A stretch of DNA of 5,935 nucleotides from Chloroflexota bacterium (GTDB taxonomy: Bacteria; Chloroflexota; Dehalococcoidia; SAR202; UBA11138). The position numbers and the translations under genes are program-made. The notes beneath the pieces were generated by a model. That model did no database searches. It was not told where the DNA came from and was given only the letters and a program-made list of their open reading frames with translations. Below, in pieces: positions 1 to 5,382 of the stretch (the stretch's first letter is position 1; every line of letters starts with the position of its first letter). The stretch lies in assembly GCA_022561955.1 (NCBI GenBank), contig JADFQF010000112.1:1-5935 (forward strand), in the 5' to 3' direction.

Positions 1-233
1 GCGTGTGATCGGGCCGACGGAGACGGGGAGAGCTCGAGCGAGGTGGCCGCAGTTGCAGACAGGCGGGGGTATACCACTCATGAGGCGCATTCCCCATCAC
101 GACCCGCAGCCCGCATGATTCCAGGGGCGCGTGTCTTCATGACTGTCGACGTCGCCGTATCCCATGTTATCGCCAGTCCACCCGACGGCGGATTCCCTGT
201 TGACATCGTACTAGGACCCATTGGAATTCAGGT

Positions 234-247
234 TATACTTTAGTATA
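234..247 (+). promoter_or_regulatory. Putative -10 element and palindrome at the sigma-factor start
   Basis: TATACT at 234-239 resembles a -10 hexamer and lies seven bases before the A of the ATG at 247. A transcript from it would begin at or very near the start codon and be leaderless. The same bases form a perfect inverted repeat, TATACT-TT-AGTATA (234-247), whose right arm ends on the A of the ATG. No Shine-Dalgarno sequence is visible just upstream of 247. A TTGACA at 200-205 is 28 bases from the -10, too far for an ordinary -35. The promoter and operator roles are inferred from sequence pattern alone. Confidence 0.4.
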
Positions 248-804
248 TGGACTCTTCAGTCGACAATTTTCTGCTCGAGCAGGTCGCGCTTGGGGATGAA
301 AATGCCTTCGCTCTACTCTACGACCGATATGGTAGGTCGGCCTATTCGCTCGCCTATCGCATTTTGAAGAATGTCCAAGGCGCGGAAGACGTAGTCCAGG
401 ACGTGTTTCTCAATGTCTGGCGCCTGGCCGGCTCGTTCGACGCTCGCAAGGGAACCGCGCGTTCCTGGCTGCTTGCCATGGTGCATCACCGGTCCATCGA
501 TAGTATCCGCCGGCGACGCGACAAAACACAGATTAACCTGCCAATGGAGCTCGAGCAGCCTGGAACGGAGGCGGGAGTATGGCGGGAAGTCATGGGCAAC
601 CTTGACAGGCAGGTCATCGAGAAGGCCTTGAAGCAGATACCGGCGGAGCAGAGGCAGGCCATCGAATTGGCATTTTTTGGTGGATATACCCATCAGGAAA
701 TATCAGATGACGTTCAATTACCGCTGGGAACGGTGAAGAGCAGGATTCGAATGGGCATGGAAAAACTAAGGGATTTGCTGAAACATCAGGAGGCCAAAGT
801 CTGA
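247..804 (+). CDS. ECF-type RNA polymerase sigma factor (SigK-like)
   Basis: This 185-residue protein has the two-domain layout and length of extracytoplasmic-function sigma factors, which direct RNA polymerase to a small regulon. Region 2 spans about residues 20-90. It includes the DVVQDVFLNVWR segment (48-59), typical of the core-binding region 2.2, and the basic HRSIDSIRRRR end (81-91), typical of the promoter -10-reading part. Region 4 spans about 120-180, with a helix-turn-helix around YTHQEISDDVQLPLGTVKSR (147-166) that should read the -35 element. There is no region 1.1 or region 3, as expected for the class. Pairing with an RskA-type anti-sigma factor directly downstream points to the SigK-like branch. 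ATG 247 is chosen because the conserved N-terminal helix begins just after it. No ribosome binding site precedes it, so translation may be leaderless. The stop TGA abuts the next gene's start, which implies translational coupling. Confidence 0.95.
   Translation: MDSSVDNFLLEQVALGDENAFALLYDRYGRSAYSLAYRILKNVQGAEDVVQDVFLNVWRLAGSFDARKGTARSWLLAMVHHRSIDSIRRRRDKTQINLPMELEQPGTEAGVWREVMGNLDRQVIEKALKQIPAEQRQAIELAFFGGYTHQEISDDVQLPLGTVKSRIRMGMEKLRDLLKHQEAKV
788..793 (+). promoter_or_regulatory. Ribosome binding site of the anti-sigma factor
   Basis: AGGAGG lies inside the last codons of the sigma-factor gene. It is 11 bases before GTG 805 and 14 before TTG 808, so it favours GTG 805 as the start over the later ATG at 832. 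Confidence 0.65.
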
Positions 805-1572
805 GTGTTGAGCCACCTTGAGTTGGAAGCCATGGCCTCGAGCTACGTCCTCCTGGCTCTGGAGCCTGAGGAGCGCGAGGCATTTGAGGCGCACCTGAGC
901 ACTTGCGAGATCTGCGTCCGGACGGTGGCGGAGATGAGGGCGGTCGCCGGCAATCTGGCCGTTGCGGTCGAGGATATGGAGCCCTCGCCTCGGCTGAAGG
1001 ACCAGATTTTGGCCGCGGTCAGGACGGAGAAGACCGACGCCGGCGTGAGTGCCTTACCGTCTCGTCGACATGATGGTGCGTGGCTGCGGATGTTTACACG
1101 CCCCGCGGCGTTGGCGGCCGCATTGGGAATACTGCTGGTATCAATAGCGGGGCTGGTCTTCTGGATGCTAAATATCCAGGATAGCCTGGACGCCAGCCAG
1201 AGGCGGGCCTCCAGAGGATACGAAGCCATCACGATAATGGCTGATGCCGATCGATGGTGGAGCCTCGAGGCCACAGCCGCCGCGCCGGATGCCGCCGGCA
1301 CCCTTGCTTACTCGGTGCGACTCTCAGAAGCCAGCATAGTCGTGTTCAACCTGCCAAGCACTGCCCAGGGAAAGGCATATCATGCTTGGGCAGTCAAAGA
1401 CGGCGTCAGCACGAATATCGGGAACATGTGGCCTTTGGGGAACGATCTGTGGCGGCTCATTCCCGTAGACTTGGACGAGCTGGACGCTATCACGATTACA
1501 TTGGAAGAGGGCCGCATAGCTAAAGAGCAGGTAGGCACTCTTGTGGCGACAGTCCCTTTGACCGGCAACTAA
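805..1572 (+). CDS. Membrane anti-sigma factor, zinc-finger plus RskA domain
   Basis: This 255-residue protein should bind and silence the sigma factor encoded just upstream, releasing it on an extracytoplasmic signal. Residues 1-75 form the cytoplasmic anti-sigma domain, with a H-x3-C-x2-C zinc-binding motif at H30, C34 and C37 (the zf-HC2/ZAS signature). A single membrane helix covers about 101-122 and is preceded by basic residues, so the N-terminus should face the cytoplasm. After a short linker, residues about 140-252 form the outer RskA-type domain. It is recognisable from the GKAYHAWAVKDG stretch (189-200) and the later LWRLIPVDLDELDAITITLE stretch (215-234). The family is usually released by regulated proteolysis; no specific protease site can be read here. 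The GTG start follows the upstream stop with no gap, so the two genes almost certainly share a transcript. Function is inferred from domains and context and is well supported. Confidence 0.93.
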   Translation: MLSHLELEAMASSYVLLALEPEEREAFEAHLSTCEICVRTVAEMRAVAGNLAVAVEDMEPSPRLKDQILAAVRTEKTDAGVSALPSRRHDGAWLRMFTRPAALAAALGILLVSIAGLVFWMLNIQDSLDASQRRASRGYEAITIMADADRWWSLEATAAAPDAAGTLAYSVRLSEASIVVFNLPSTAQGKAYHAWAVKDGVSTNIGNMWPLGNDLWRLIPVDLDELDAITITLEEGRIAKEQVGTLVATVPLTGN

Positions 1573-1748
1573 TACAGCTTTTTTATTCCCCACCCACTTC
1601 CGTTCTCCTCGGAATAATTGATCCATATCGTTTCCTCCCGCGTATGGTGTCATGTCTGCGGTGTGAGCACAGCAACGTTCGCCGCTTTGGCGGTAGTATT
1701 TCGCGCTCGCCAATGGCATACGAATACATATGAGAATGGAGGAGAGTT

Positions 1749-2285
1749 GTGAGAAAGGTATTGCTAGTACTGATTGCACTGTTCCTGGCAACGGGAAGTA
1801 GCCTTTTCGCTTTGCAGATAACGGGCGGTGAGGCCCAGGCAGGCGGCGGCGATAAGATATTAGACTTCGACACTATGGTTGGGCTGCCAAGGCCCTTCAC
1901 CGGCGGAGAAGGCAACGCCATCAGAGGCGTGGACGGCGGCGGCCTACCCTGGGTCGTCGCTGAGGCGGTGGGTGAGCTGGAAACCAACGGAGATATCGAA
2001 GTAAAGGTAGAGGGCCTGGTGCTCGATCCCAACGACCCGACTGTCATCGCCCTGGGGCGCGCTGGAATTAATCCAATACCCTTCTTCAAGGCGATCGTGA
2101 GTTGCGTGTCCAAAGACGGGGACGGCAATGCCGTCATCGTCAATGTGGAGACAGGCTTGTTCATCGCCGACATGGACGGCAATTCCGAGATAGAGGACAG
2201 TGTAGACCTCCCGAGCCCGTGCATAGCGCCCATAATATTCGTTACATCTCCGGGGGGGAGCTGGTTCTCAGCCACAGGCTTCTAA
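1749..2285 (+). CDS. Small secreted protein of unknown function
   Basis: This is a 178-residue protein. Its start, GTG 1749, has a strong ribosome binding site (GGAGG at 1738-1742, six bases away). Residues 1-22 are a basic then hydrophobic signal peptide, and cleavage is likely near the EAQA-GGG boundary (28-34). The mature part is acidic and glycine-rich. It has a GGGLPWVVAEAVGEL segment (63-77), a strand-rich middle, and two cysteines (C119 and C158) that could form a disulfide outside the cell. It ends in a conserved-looking stretch, SPCIAPIIFVTSPGGSWFSA (156-175). I recall similar secreted proteins in Chloroflexota and Actinobacteria, but know no function for them. Two Asp/Gly/Asn clusters, DGDGN (123-127) and DMDGN (141-145), could bind calcium, though neither is a full EF-hand. 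The gene is 176 bases after the anti-sigma gene on the same strand, so it may be in the same transcript or a target of the sigma factor. A longer antisense frame covers it, but lacks family features. Confidence 0.82.
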   Translation: MRKVLLVLIALFLATGSSLFALQITGGEAQAGGGDKILDFDTMVGLPRPFTGGEGNAIRGVDGGGLPWVVAEAVGELETNGDIEVKVEGLVLDPNDPTVIALGRAGINPIPFFKAIVSCVSKDGDGNAVIVNVETGLFIADMDGNSEIEDSVDLPSPCIAPIIFVTSPGGSWFSATGF

Positions 2286-2342
2286 CGGACTGCGGGGAGA
2301 GTGCTTTGGGGCCCGCTCCTCATCCATCCTCGCTGAATACCC

Positions 2343-2409
2343 TGGAATCGAAACCTTTAGGGCGCGGCAAGGTCTCAGGTCGCGCCCTAGAAGGTAGAAC
2401 GAGATTCCG
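2343..2409. other. Long interrupted inverted repeat in the intergenic region
   Basis: Three nested paired segments can be read: GGAATC (2344-2349) with GATTCC (2403-2408), CCTT (2354-2357) with AAGG (2391-2394), and TAGGGCGCG (2358-2366) with CGCGCCCTA (2381-2389). The terminal loop is 14 bases. Together they give 19 base pairs over about 66 bases, with one bulged G at 2390 and an internal loop. No T-run follows on the plus strand, so it is not a classical terminator. It may be a structured RNA element, a transcript-end stabilising hairpin, or a binding site. I do not recognise a known riboswitch. Confidence 0.5.
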
Positions 2410-2453
2410 ATTTTGCAGGTCGTCGAAACCTGTGAAAGGTACCCCTCCAGTTT

Positions 2454-2494
2454 CGCACCTGACCGGACAATCTCCCCGGTCAGGCGCGCCTTTT
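2454..2494 (+). terminator. Probable rho-independent terminator
   Basis: CCTGACCGG (2458-2466) pairs perfectly with CCGGTCAGG (2476-2484) around a nine-base loop. Three further pairs lie beyond one A-C mismatch (2454-2456 with 2486-2488). TTTT at 2491-2494 follows. This is a strong GC-rich hairpin with a short T-run, suited to ending the transcript of the secreted-protein gene about 170 bases after its stop. The short tail leaves attenuation of the downstream dioxygenase gene as an alternative reading. Confidence 0.6.
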
Positions 2495-2605
2495 GTAACC
2501 AGGCGGCCGCAAGGGCGACGCCCCGATTGACATTATGCTAATATCGCCTGAAGCCACTCTTTCGGAGAGACACGTCGCCGGTACGGGCGGTCCGTTGGCG
2601 CGGAT

Positions 2606-2610
2606 GGAGG
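2606..2610 (+). promoter_or_regulatory. Ribosome binding site that sets the dioxygenase start
   Basis: GGAGG lies eight bases before ATG 2619. It supports that ATG over the in-frame upstream start at 2535. The first residues from 2619 (MGRIVLGMGSSHSP) match the usual N-terminus of LigB-family proteins. Confidence 0.8.
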
Positions 2611-2618
2611 TTATCCAT

Positions 2619-3611
2619 ATGGGACGAATTGTTTTGGGAATGGGGTCCTCTCACAGCCCACAGCTAAGCACCCCCGCGAATCTATGGCTGAACCACGGCG
2701 AGGGGGACAAGAACATCCCAATGCTGCTGGACAACGCGGGCGATCACAAGAGCTTCGAAGAGCTGCTCGAGGCCGCCCCCTCCAACATAGCCGAGCAGCT
2801 CGAAGCCGAGGTCCTCGAGAGGCGGCACGATGCCAATCAGCAGGGCATAGAACGCCTATCCAAGGCACTCGTCGACGCACGACTGGATGTCCTGGTCATC
2901 GTTGGCGACGACCAGGAAGAGATGTACAAGAACGACAACAGGCCCGCCATAGCGATCTTCTGGGGAGACACGTTCACCAACGGCCCGGTGAATATCACGC
3001 CGGAGATGTCCGCGTCGCGGTTGTCGTCCGCATGGGGCTGGCGCGAGCCGGACGGTGAAAAGTCGTATCCGGTCGCCTCGGACCTCGCGCTTCACATGAT
3101 CGAGCACCTGCGGGACAGCGATTTCGACATCGCCCACATCAACCGCATTCCAGACCATGAATCGCAGATGGGGCACGCCTTCGCATTCGTCTGCCGCCGC
3201 ATCATGCAGGCCAACGTCGTGCCCATAATACCCGTCATGGTGAACACCTACTACCCGCCGAATCAACCCACTCTGGGTCGATGCTACGCATTGGGCAAGG
3301 AGATTCGGGCGGCCATCGACTCGTGGCCCCAGGACATCCGGGTCGGCGTCATCGCATCGGGCGGACTGAGCCACTTCGTTGTAGACGAAGAGATCGACGG
3401 AATCGTGATGAAGGCGCTTCGGGAGGGGGATTCCCACACCCTCGTCTCGCTGCCCAGAGAGCGCCTGAACTCCGGCACCTCGGAGATTCGCAACTGGATA
3501 ACGATGGCGGGCGCCACCGAGGGTCTGAGTCACCAGTGGTCGGACTACGTACCGGGCTATCGAACGCTCGCCGGTACGGGCTGCGCCATGGGATTCGGCA
3601 TCTGGTCGTGA
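2619..3611 (+). CDS. Class III extradiol ring-cleavage dioxygenase-like protein (LigB family)
   Basis: This 330-residue protein resembles the catalytic subunit of protocatechuate 4,5-dioxygenase and related enzymes that open catechol-type rings using non-heme Fe(II). Landmarks, compared from memory with Sphingobium LigB: GMGSSHSP puts a His at residue 12, as in LigB His12. VLVIVGDDQ (91-99) aligns with the LigB segment ending in metal ligand His61, but has Gln here. IPDHES (177-182) matches the DVDHG segment. VMVNTYYPP (206-214) and RCYALGKEIRAAID (221-234) match the core strands. GGLSH (248-252) carries the catalytic His195 equivalent, and TSEIRNWITMAGA (287-299) supplies the Glu242 equivalent at E289. 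A helical stretch at about 42-88 is longer than in LigB. No separate LigA-like small subunit gene is visible. The substrate cannot be assigned. The fold call is firm; Fe(II) extradiol activity is less certain because of the Gln. Confidence 0.87.
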   Translation: MGRIVLGMGSSHSPQLSTPANLWLNHGEGDKNIPMLLDNAGDHKSFEELLEAAPSNIAEQLEAEVLERRHDANQQGIERLSKALVDARLDVLVIVGDDQEEMYKNDNRPAIAIFWGDTFTNGPVNITPEMSASRLSSAWGWREPDGEKSYPVASDLALHMIEHLRDSDFDIAHINRIPDHESQMGHAFAFVCRRIMQANVVPIIPVMVNTYYPPNQPTLGRCYALGKEIRAAIDSWPQDIRVGVIASGGLSHFVVDEEIDGIVMKALREGDSHTLVSLPRERLNSGTSEIRNWITMAGATEGLSHQWSDYVPGYRTLAGTGCAMGFGIWS

Positions 3612-3719
3612 CGCAGACACGGGCCGCCGGCTGAATACGCATGGCCTTCCGAAGTACGCCATACGGCGCGATCGGAGCCTGTCAATTGGTTCGGCATGAA
3701 GCCGGTGCCGCCGGTCTTA

Positions 3720-4022
3720 CTAGCCCTTGGGCAAGACCGACTTTATGAACCATCTCTCCGTCTTTGCGATGTACTGCGCGGGATCGGGGTCGACCGCGGC
3801 GCGCTCCGGCGAGGCGTAGTACTCGGCTTGCTTGTCATCCCAGCTCTCCGGTCCGTCGTAGGATACGATCCAAACGAACTCGCTTCTCTCTTCGATTACC
3901 TCTGCCAGATCGATCGTGAATCCGAATCTGTAATGCAGGGGGTACACGAACTCCGTCCATCCCTTTACGAACTCGTCCAACTTCCCCTTGTTGATAGTAT
4001 AAATGCGCAATTGCGAGACCAT
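3720..4022 (-). CDS. NIPSNAP-like ferredoxin-fold protein
   Basis: This 100-residue protein opens with MVSQLRIYTINKGKLDEFVK (1-20), continues with YPLHYRFGF (27-35), and has a strand FVWIVSYDG (49-57) followed by a helix with YYASPERAA (68-76). That order is typical of the short alpha/beta-barrel NIPSNAP proteins, which are often encoded near catabolic enzymes and usually act as dimers. Their biochemical role is mostly unknown. ATG 4022 is chosen over the in-frame TTG at 4037 because AAAGGGG lies five bases before it. The gene follows the NTF2-like gene on the minus strand after 77 bases and may share its transcript. It converges with the dioxygenase gene, with 108 bases between the two stops. 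A related Dabb/EthD-type fold is the main alternative. Confidence 0.8.
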   Translation of the reverse strand: MVSQLRIYTINKGKLDEFVKGWTEFVYPLHYRFGFTIDLAEVIEERSEFVWIVSYDGPESWDDKQAEYYASPERAAVDPDPAQYIAKTERWFIKSVLPKG

Positions 4023-4027
4023 CGCGG

Positions 4028-4034
4028 CCCCTTT
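4028..4034 (-). promoter_or_regulatory. Ribosome binding site of the NIPSNAP-like gene
   Basis: Read on the minus strand this is AAAGGGG, five bases before ATG 4022. It decides between that ATG and the in-frame TTG at 4037, which overlaps the site. Confidence 0.6.
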
Positions 4035-4099
4035 CAATAAGCCAGGCCGAAGATGCCGAGATTTCCCTTATCGAATTCGTATTTGCGACGCGCAAGCCC

Positions 4100-4486
4100 T
4101 TATTCTTCGGGCTTTCGCGTCGACTGCCATGCCACCATCTGCCAGCGTCCCTCCTGTTTTGCGTACACATCCGTGAAGAGAATGCTGAATTCAAGGAGCC
4201 GGCCTCCCGACGATACCTTGATTGCTGCGCTGCCCGTCACCACGGCGGCGTCTCCATAGATTCTTACCCTTACGCCCTCGGTGTCCATGGACTTGTAGCT
4301 CAATCTGCCGCTGGCCAGGCTGTCAATCAGGCTCTTTTTGGAGTCCTCTCTTGTCGTCGTATGAATGTAAGTCAGGTCGTCCGAGAGGATGGAGTTTAAC
4401 GCCTCGGAGTCGGCATTAATCATCGCCCTTAGCCGCTCACGTTCCAACTCGACGATCTGCTTTTCTATATCCACGTTCTGGGTCAT
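4100..4486 (-). CDS. NTF2-like / SnoaL-like (DUF4440-type) protein
   Basis: This 128-residue protein has the size and pattern of the NTF2-like cone fold. An N-terminal helix, IEKQIVELERERLRAMINAD (7-26), leads into ALNSILSDDLTYIHTTTRED (29-48), the usual pocket-lining opening of DUF4440/SnoaL-like proteins. Next come a second helix with KKSLIDSLASG (50-60), a strand VRVRIYGDAAVVTGSAAIK (72-90), and a final pair ILFTDVYAKQEGRWQMVAWQ (102-121) with the typical ending GRWQMVAWQST. Such proteins can be isomerases, hydrolases or ligand-binding proteins; the sequence does not say which. ATG 4486 is a reasonable start, although the Shine-Dalgarno is weak (AGGA about 11 bases upstream). The gene lies upstream of the NIPSNAP-like gene on the same strand. 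Fold call is good; function is open. Confidence 0.86.
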   Translation of the reverse strand: MTQNVDIEKQIVELERERLRAMINADSEALNSILSDDLTYIHTTTREDSKKSLIDSLASGRLSYKSMDTEGVRVRIYGDAAVVTGSAAIKVSSGGRLLEFSILFTDVYAKQEGRWQMVAWQSTRKPEE

Positions 4487-4600
4487 GTTTCACATGTTCC
4501 TAAGCTAAATTTTGGCATCCATTCCAGGCGGCATCCCGCGAACAGACAGTGCCGATTTGAGACGCCGTACAGGATTCCAAGGGTGATTTCGCTCCGGGGC

Positions 4601-4606
4601 ATTATA
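4601..4606 (-). promoter_or_regulatory. Candidate -10 element for the NTF2-like gene
   Basis: Read on the minus strand this is a perfect TATAAT. It would give a leader of roughly 100 bases before ATG 4486. No good -35 hexamer is found 16-18 bases upstream, so the call rests on the -10 and on position. Confidence 0.35.
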
Positions 4607-4831
4607 TACGAAATTTAGACTCTCAGAGCCTGAACATAACGACCCTATAAGGGAAGCCGTGTCCATTTCGGGATCGCTCGTTGCCTCACGGTCAGATGCC
4701 ATCACGCGGCTACTGATCGCATACGGCGGACGAAATAGCGCTCGACCAGACGCTACCGAAGAGAAAGTGGAGTTCGATACGTTTCCCCCGGCCCGAGCGT
4801 CGGGTCGAATTCATCGCCGGCATCAAGAGGT

Positions 4832-4837
4832 TATAAT
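4832..4837 (+). promoter_or_regulatory. Candidate -10 element for the small membrane-protein gene
   Basis: A perfect TATAAT sits about 97 bases before ATG 4934. The best -35 candidate at 16 bases spacing is TTCATC (4810-4815), which matches TTGACA at only three positions. The placement is sensible for the downstream gene. Confidence 0.4.
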
Positions 4838-4933
4838 ACGATACGTCTGATGCAAGCAATCGGAGTTCACAAGCCCTCCTACTCCGGTGGCACGCGGGAC
4901 CTACGACCAAATGGAACTTAATGAGGATTTGTT

Positions 4934-5224
4934 ATGAAATGGCTCTATCTCATTGGGGGCCTCGGAGGGGGTTTGATCCCCCCACTCTTTTTCTATCTGC
5001 GTATTTCCGTTAACCCCAACTACACGGGCCCGATCTTGGACCCTTACCTATTCATACGAGGCGTAGCCATCAGCGCACTGACCATGCCGTTGTTCATCGG
5101 GCTGGGCCTGTTACTCGCCGCCTTCATACAGGTGGCCCTCAGATATTTCCGGCGACGCTCGGCCCATTTTACAGAGGGCTCATGGGTAACAAGAAGAGGC
5201 CATCGAGGTCGGCAGACCCAATAA
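4934..5224 (+). CDS. Small membrane protein with two predicted helices
   Basis: This is a 96-residue protein of unknown function. Residues about 3-22 (LYLIGGLGGG to FFYL) and about 42-69 (GVAISALTMP to IQVAL) are hydrophobic and long enough to span the membrane. The loop at 23-41 is short and has NPNY and LDPYLF elements. The second helix is followed by a basic run, RYFRRR (70-75), and a charged tail, so both ends probably face the cytoplasm. GAGG at 4923-4926 lies seven bases before the ATG and supports the start. I do not recognise a family. The gene stands alone between two intergenic stretches, and converges with the transporter ATPase gene. The hydrophobic pattern plus the ribosome binding site make it more likely than not a real gene. 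Confidence 0.65.
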   Translation: MKWLYLIGGLGGGLIPPLFFYLRISVNPNYTGPILDPYLFIRGVAISALTMPLFIGLGLLLAAFIQVALRYFRRRSAHFTEGSWVTRRGHRGRQTQ

Positions 5225-5254
5225 CCGGCGATGTCCATTTACTGGAGAATGACC

Positions 5255-5271
5255 TCGGTTCGTGAAACCGA
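5255..5271. other. Short hairpin between convergent genes
   Basis: TCGGTT (5255-5260) pairs with AACCGA (5266-5271) around a five-base loop, 30 bases after the membrane-protein stop. No T-run follows on the plus strand, so it is at best a weak transcript-end element. Confidence 0.25.
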
Positions 5272-5382
5272 TGACGCTGGGCATCCGTCCGACCCGCCAT
5301 AAAGAGGCCTGGTTTTCAACGCCCTTTAGCGGGCCATCGTCAAGTCGACTAAATGTTATATCGCGTAGGGGAAATACTGGCG

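Larger units (their letters stand above)
4487..4933. other. Divergent intergenic region without a convincing gene
   Basis: This 447-base stretch separates the minus-strand NTF2-like gene from the plus-strand membrane-protein gene. The short open frames in it (for example 4505-4705 minus, 4659-4850 plus, 4710-4910 minus) have no good ribosome binding site and no recognisable protein pattern. It contains a perfect TATAAT on each strand, listed separately, so it probably carries promoters for both flanking genes. GGCATCC occurs twice, at 4514-4520 and 4532-4538. I see no RNA gene. Confidence 0.55.

Noticed and set aside
1..243. Frame open on the plus strand from the left edge to a stop at 241-243
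   Set aside because: It has no ribosome binding site for its internal GTG start and no recognisable protein pattern, and it ends inside the promoter-like palindrome. It could be the tail of a gene to the left, but nothing supports that.
1579..1584. Run of six T after the anti-sigma gene as a terminator
   Set aside because: No stable hairpin lies directly before the T-run, so transcription may well continue to the secreted-protein gene.
1583..2275. 230-codon antisense frame over the secreted-protein gene
   Set aside because: Rich in Ser and Pro with no domain pattern or ribosome binding site. The plus-strand gene has a signal peptide and a strong ribosome binding site.
2341..2410. Possible tRNA on the minus strand because of GGTTTCGATTCC, which resembles a T-arm
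   Set aside because: The flanking bases do not form a five-pair T-stem, and no acceptor or anticodon stem can be drawn around it.
2527..2544. TTGACA (2527-2532) followed by TAATAT (2539-2544)
   Set aside because: The spacing is only six bases, too short for a sigma-70 type promoter. At 17 bases from TTGACA there is no -10-like sequence.
2856..3662. 268-codon antisense frame over the dioxygenase gene
   Set aside because: Its composition is that of a reverse-strand shadow of a GC-rich gene, and the plus-strand frame carries clear LigB-family motifs.
3641..3662. ATGGC/GCCAT hairpin between the convergent dioxygenase and NIPSNAP-like genes
   Set aside because: Only five pairs, with a 12-base loop and no T-run on either side. 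It is too weak to call a terminator.
4505..4705. 66-codon minus-strand frame just upstream of the NTF2-like gene
   Set aside because: Its stop is only 18 bases from ATG 4486, which would suit an operon. However, neither its GTG/ATG start nor the internal ATG at 4666 has a ribosome binding site, and the protein shows no recognisable pattern. It also spans the candidate -10 at 4601-4606.
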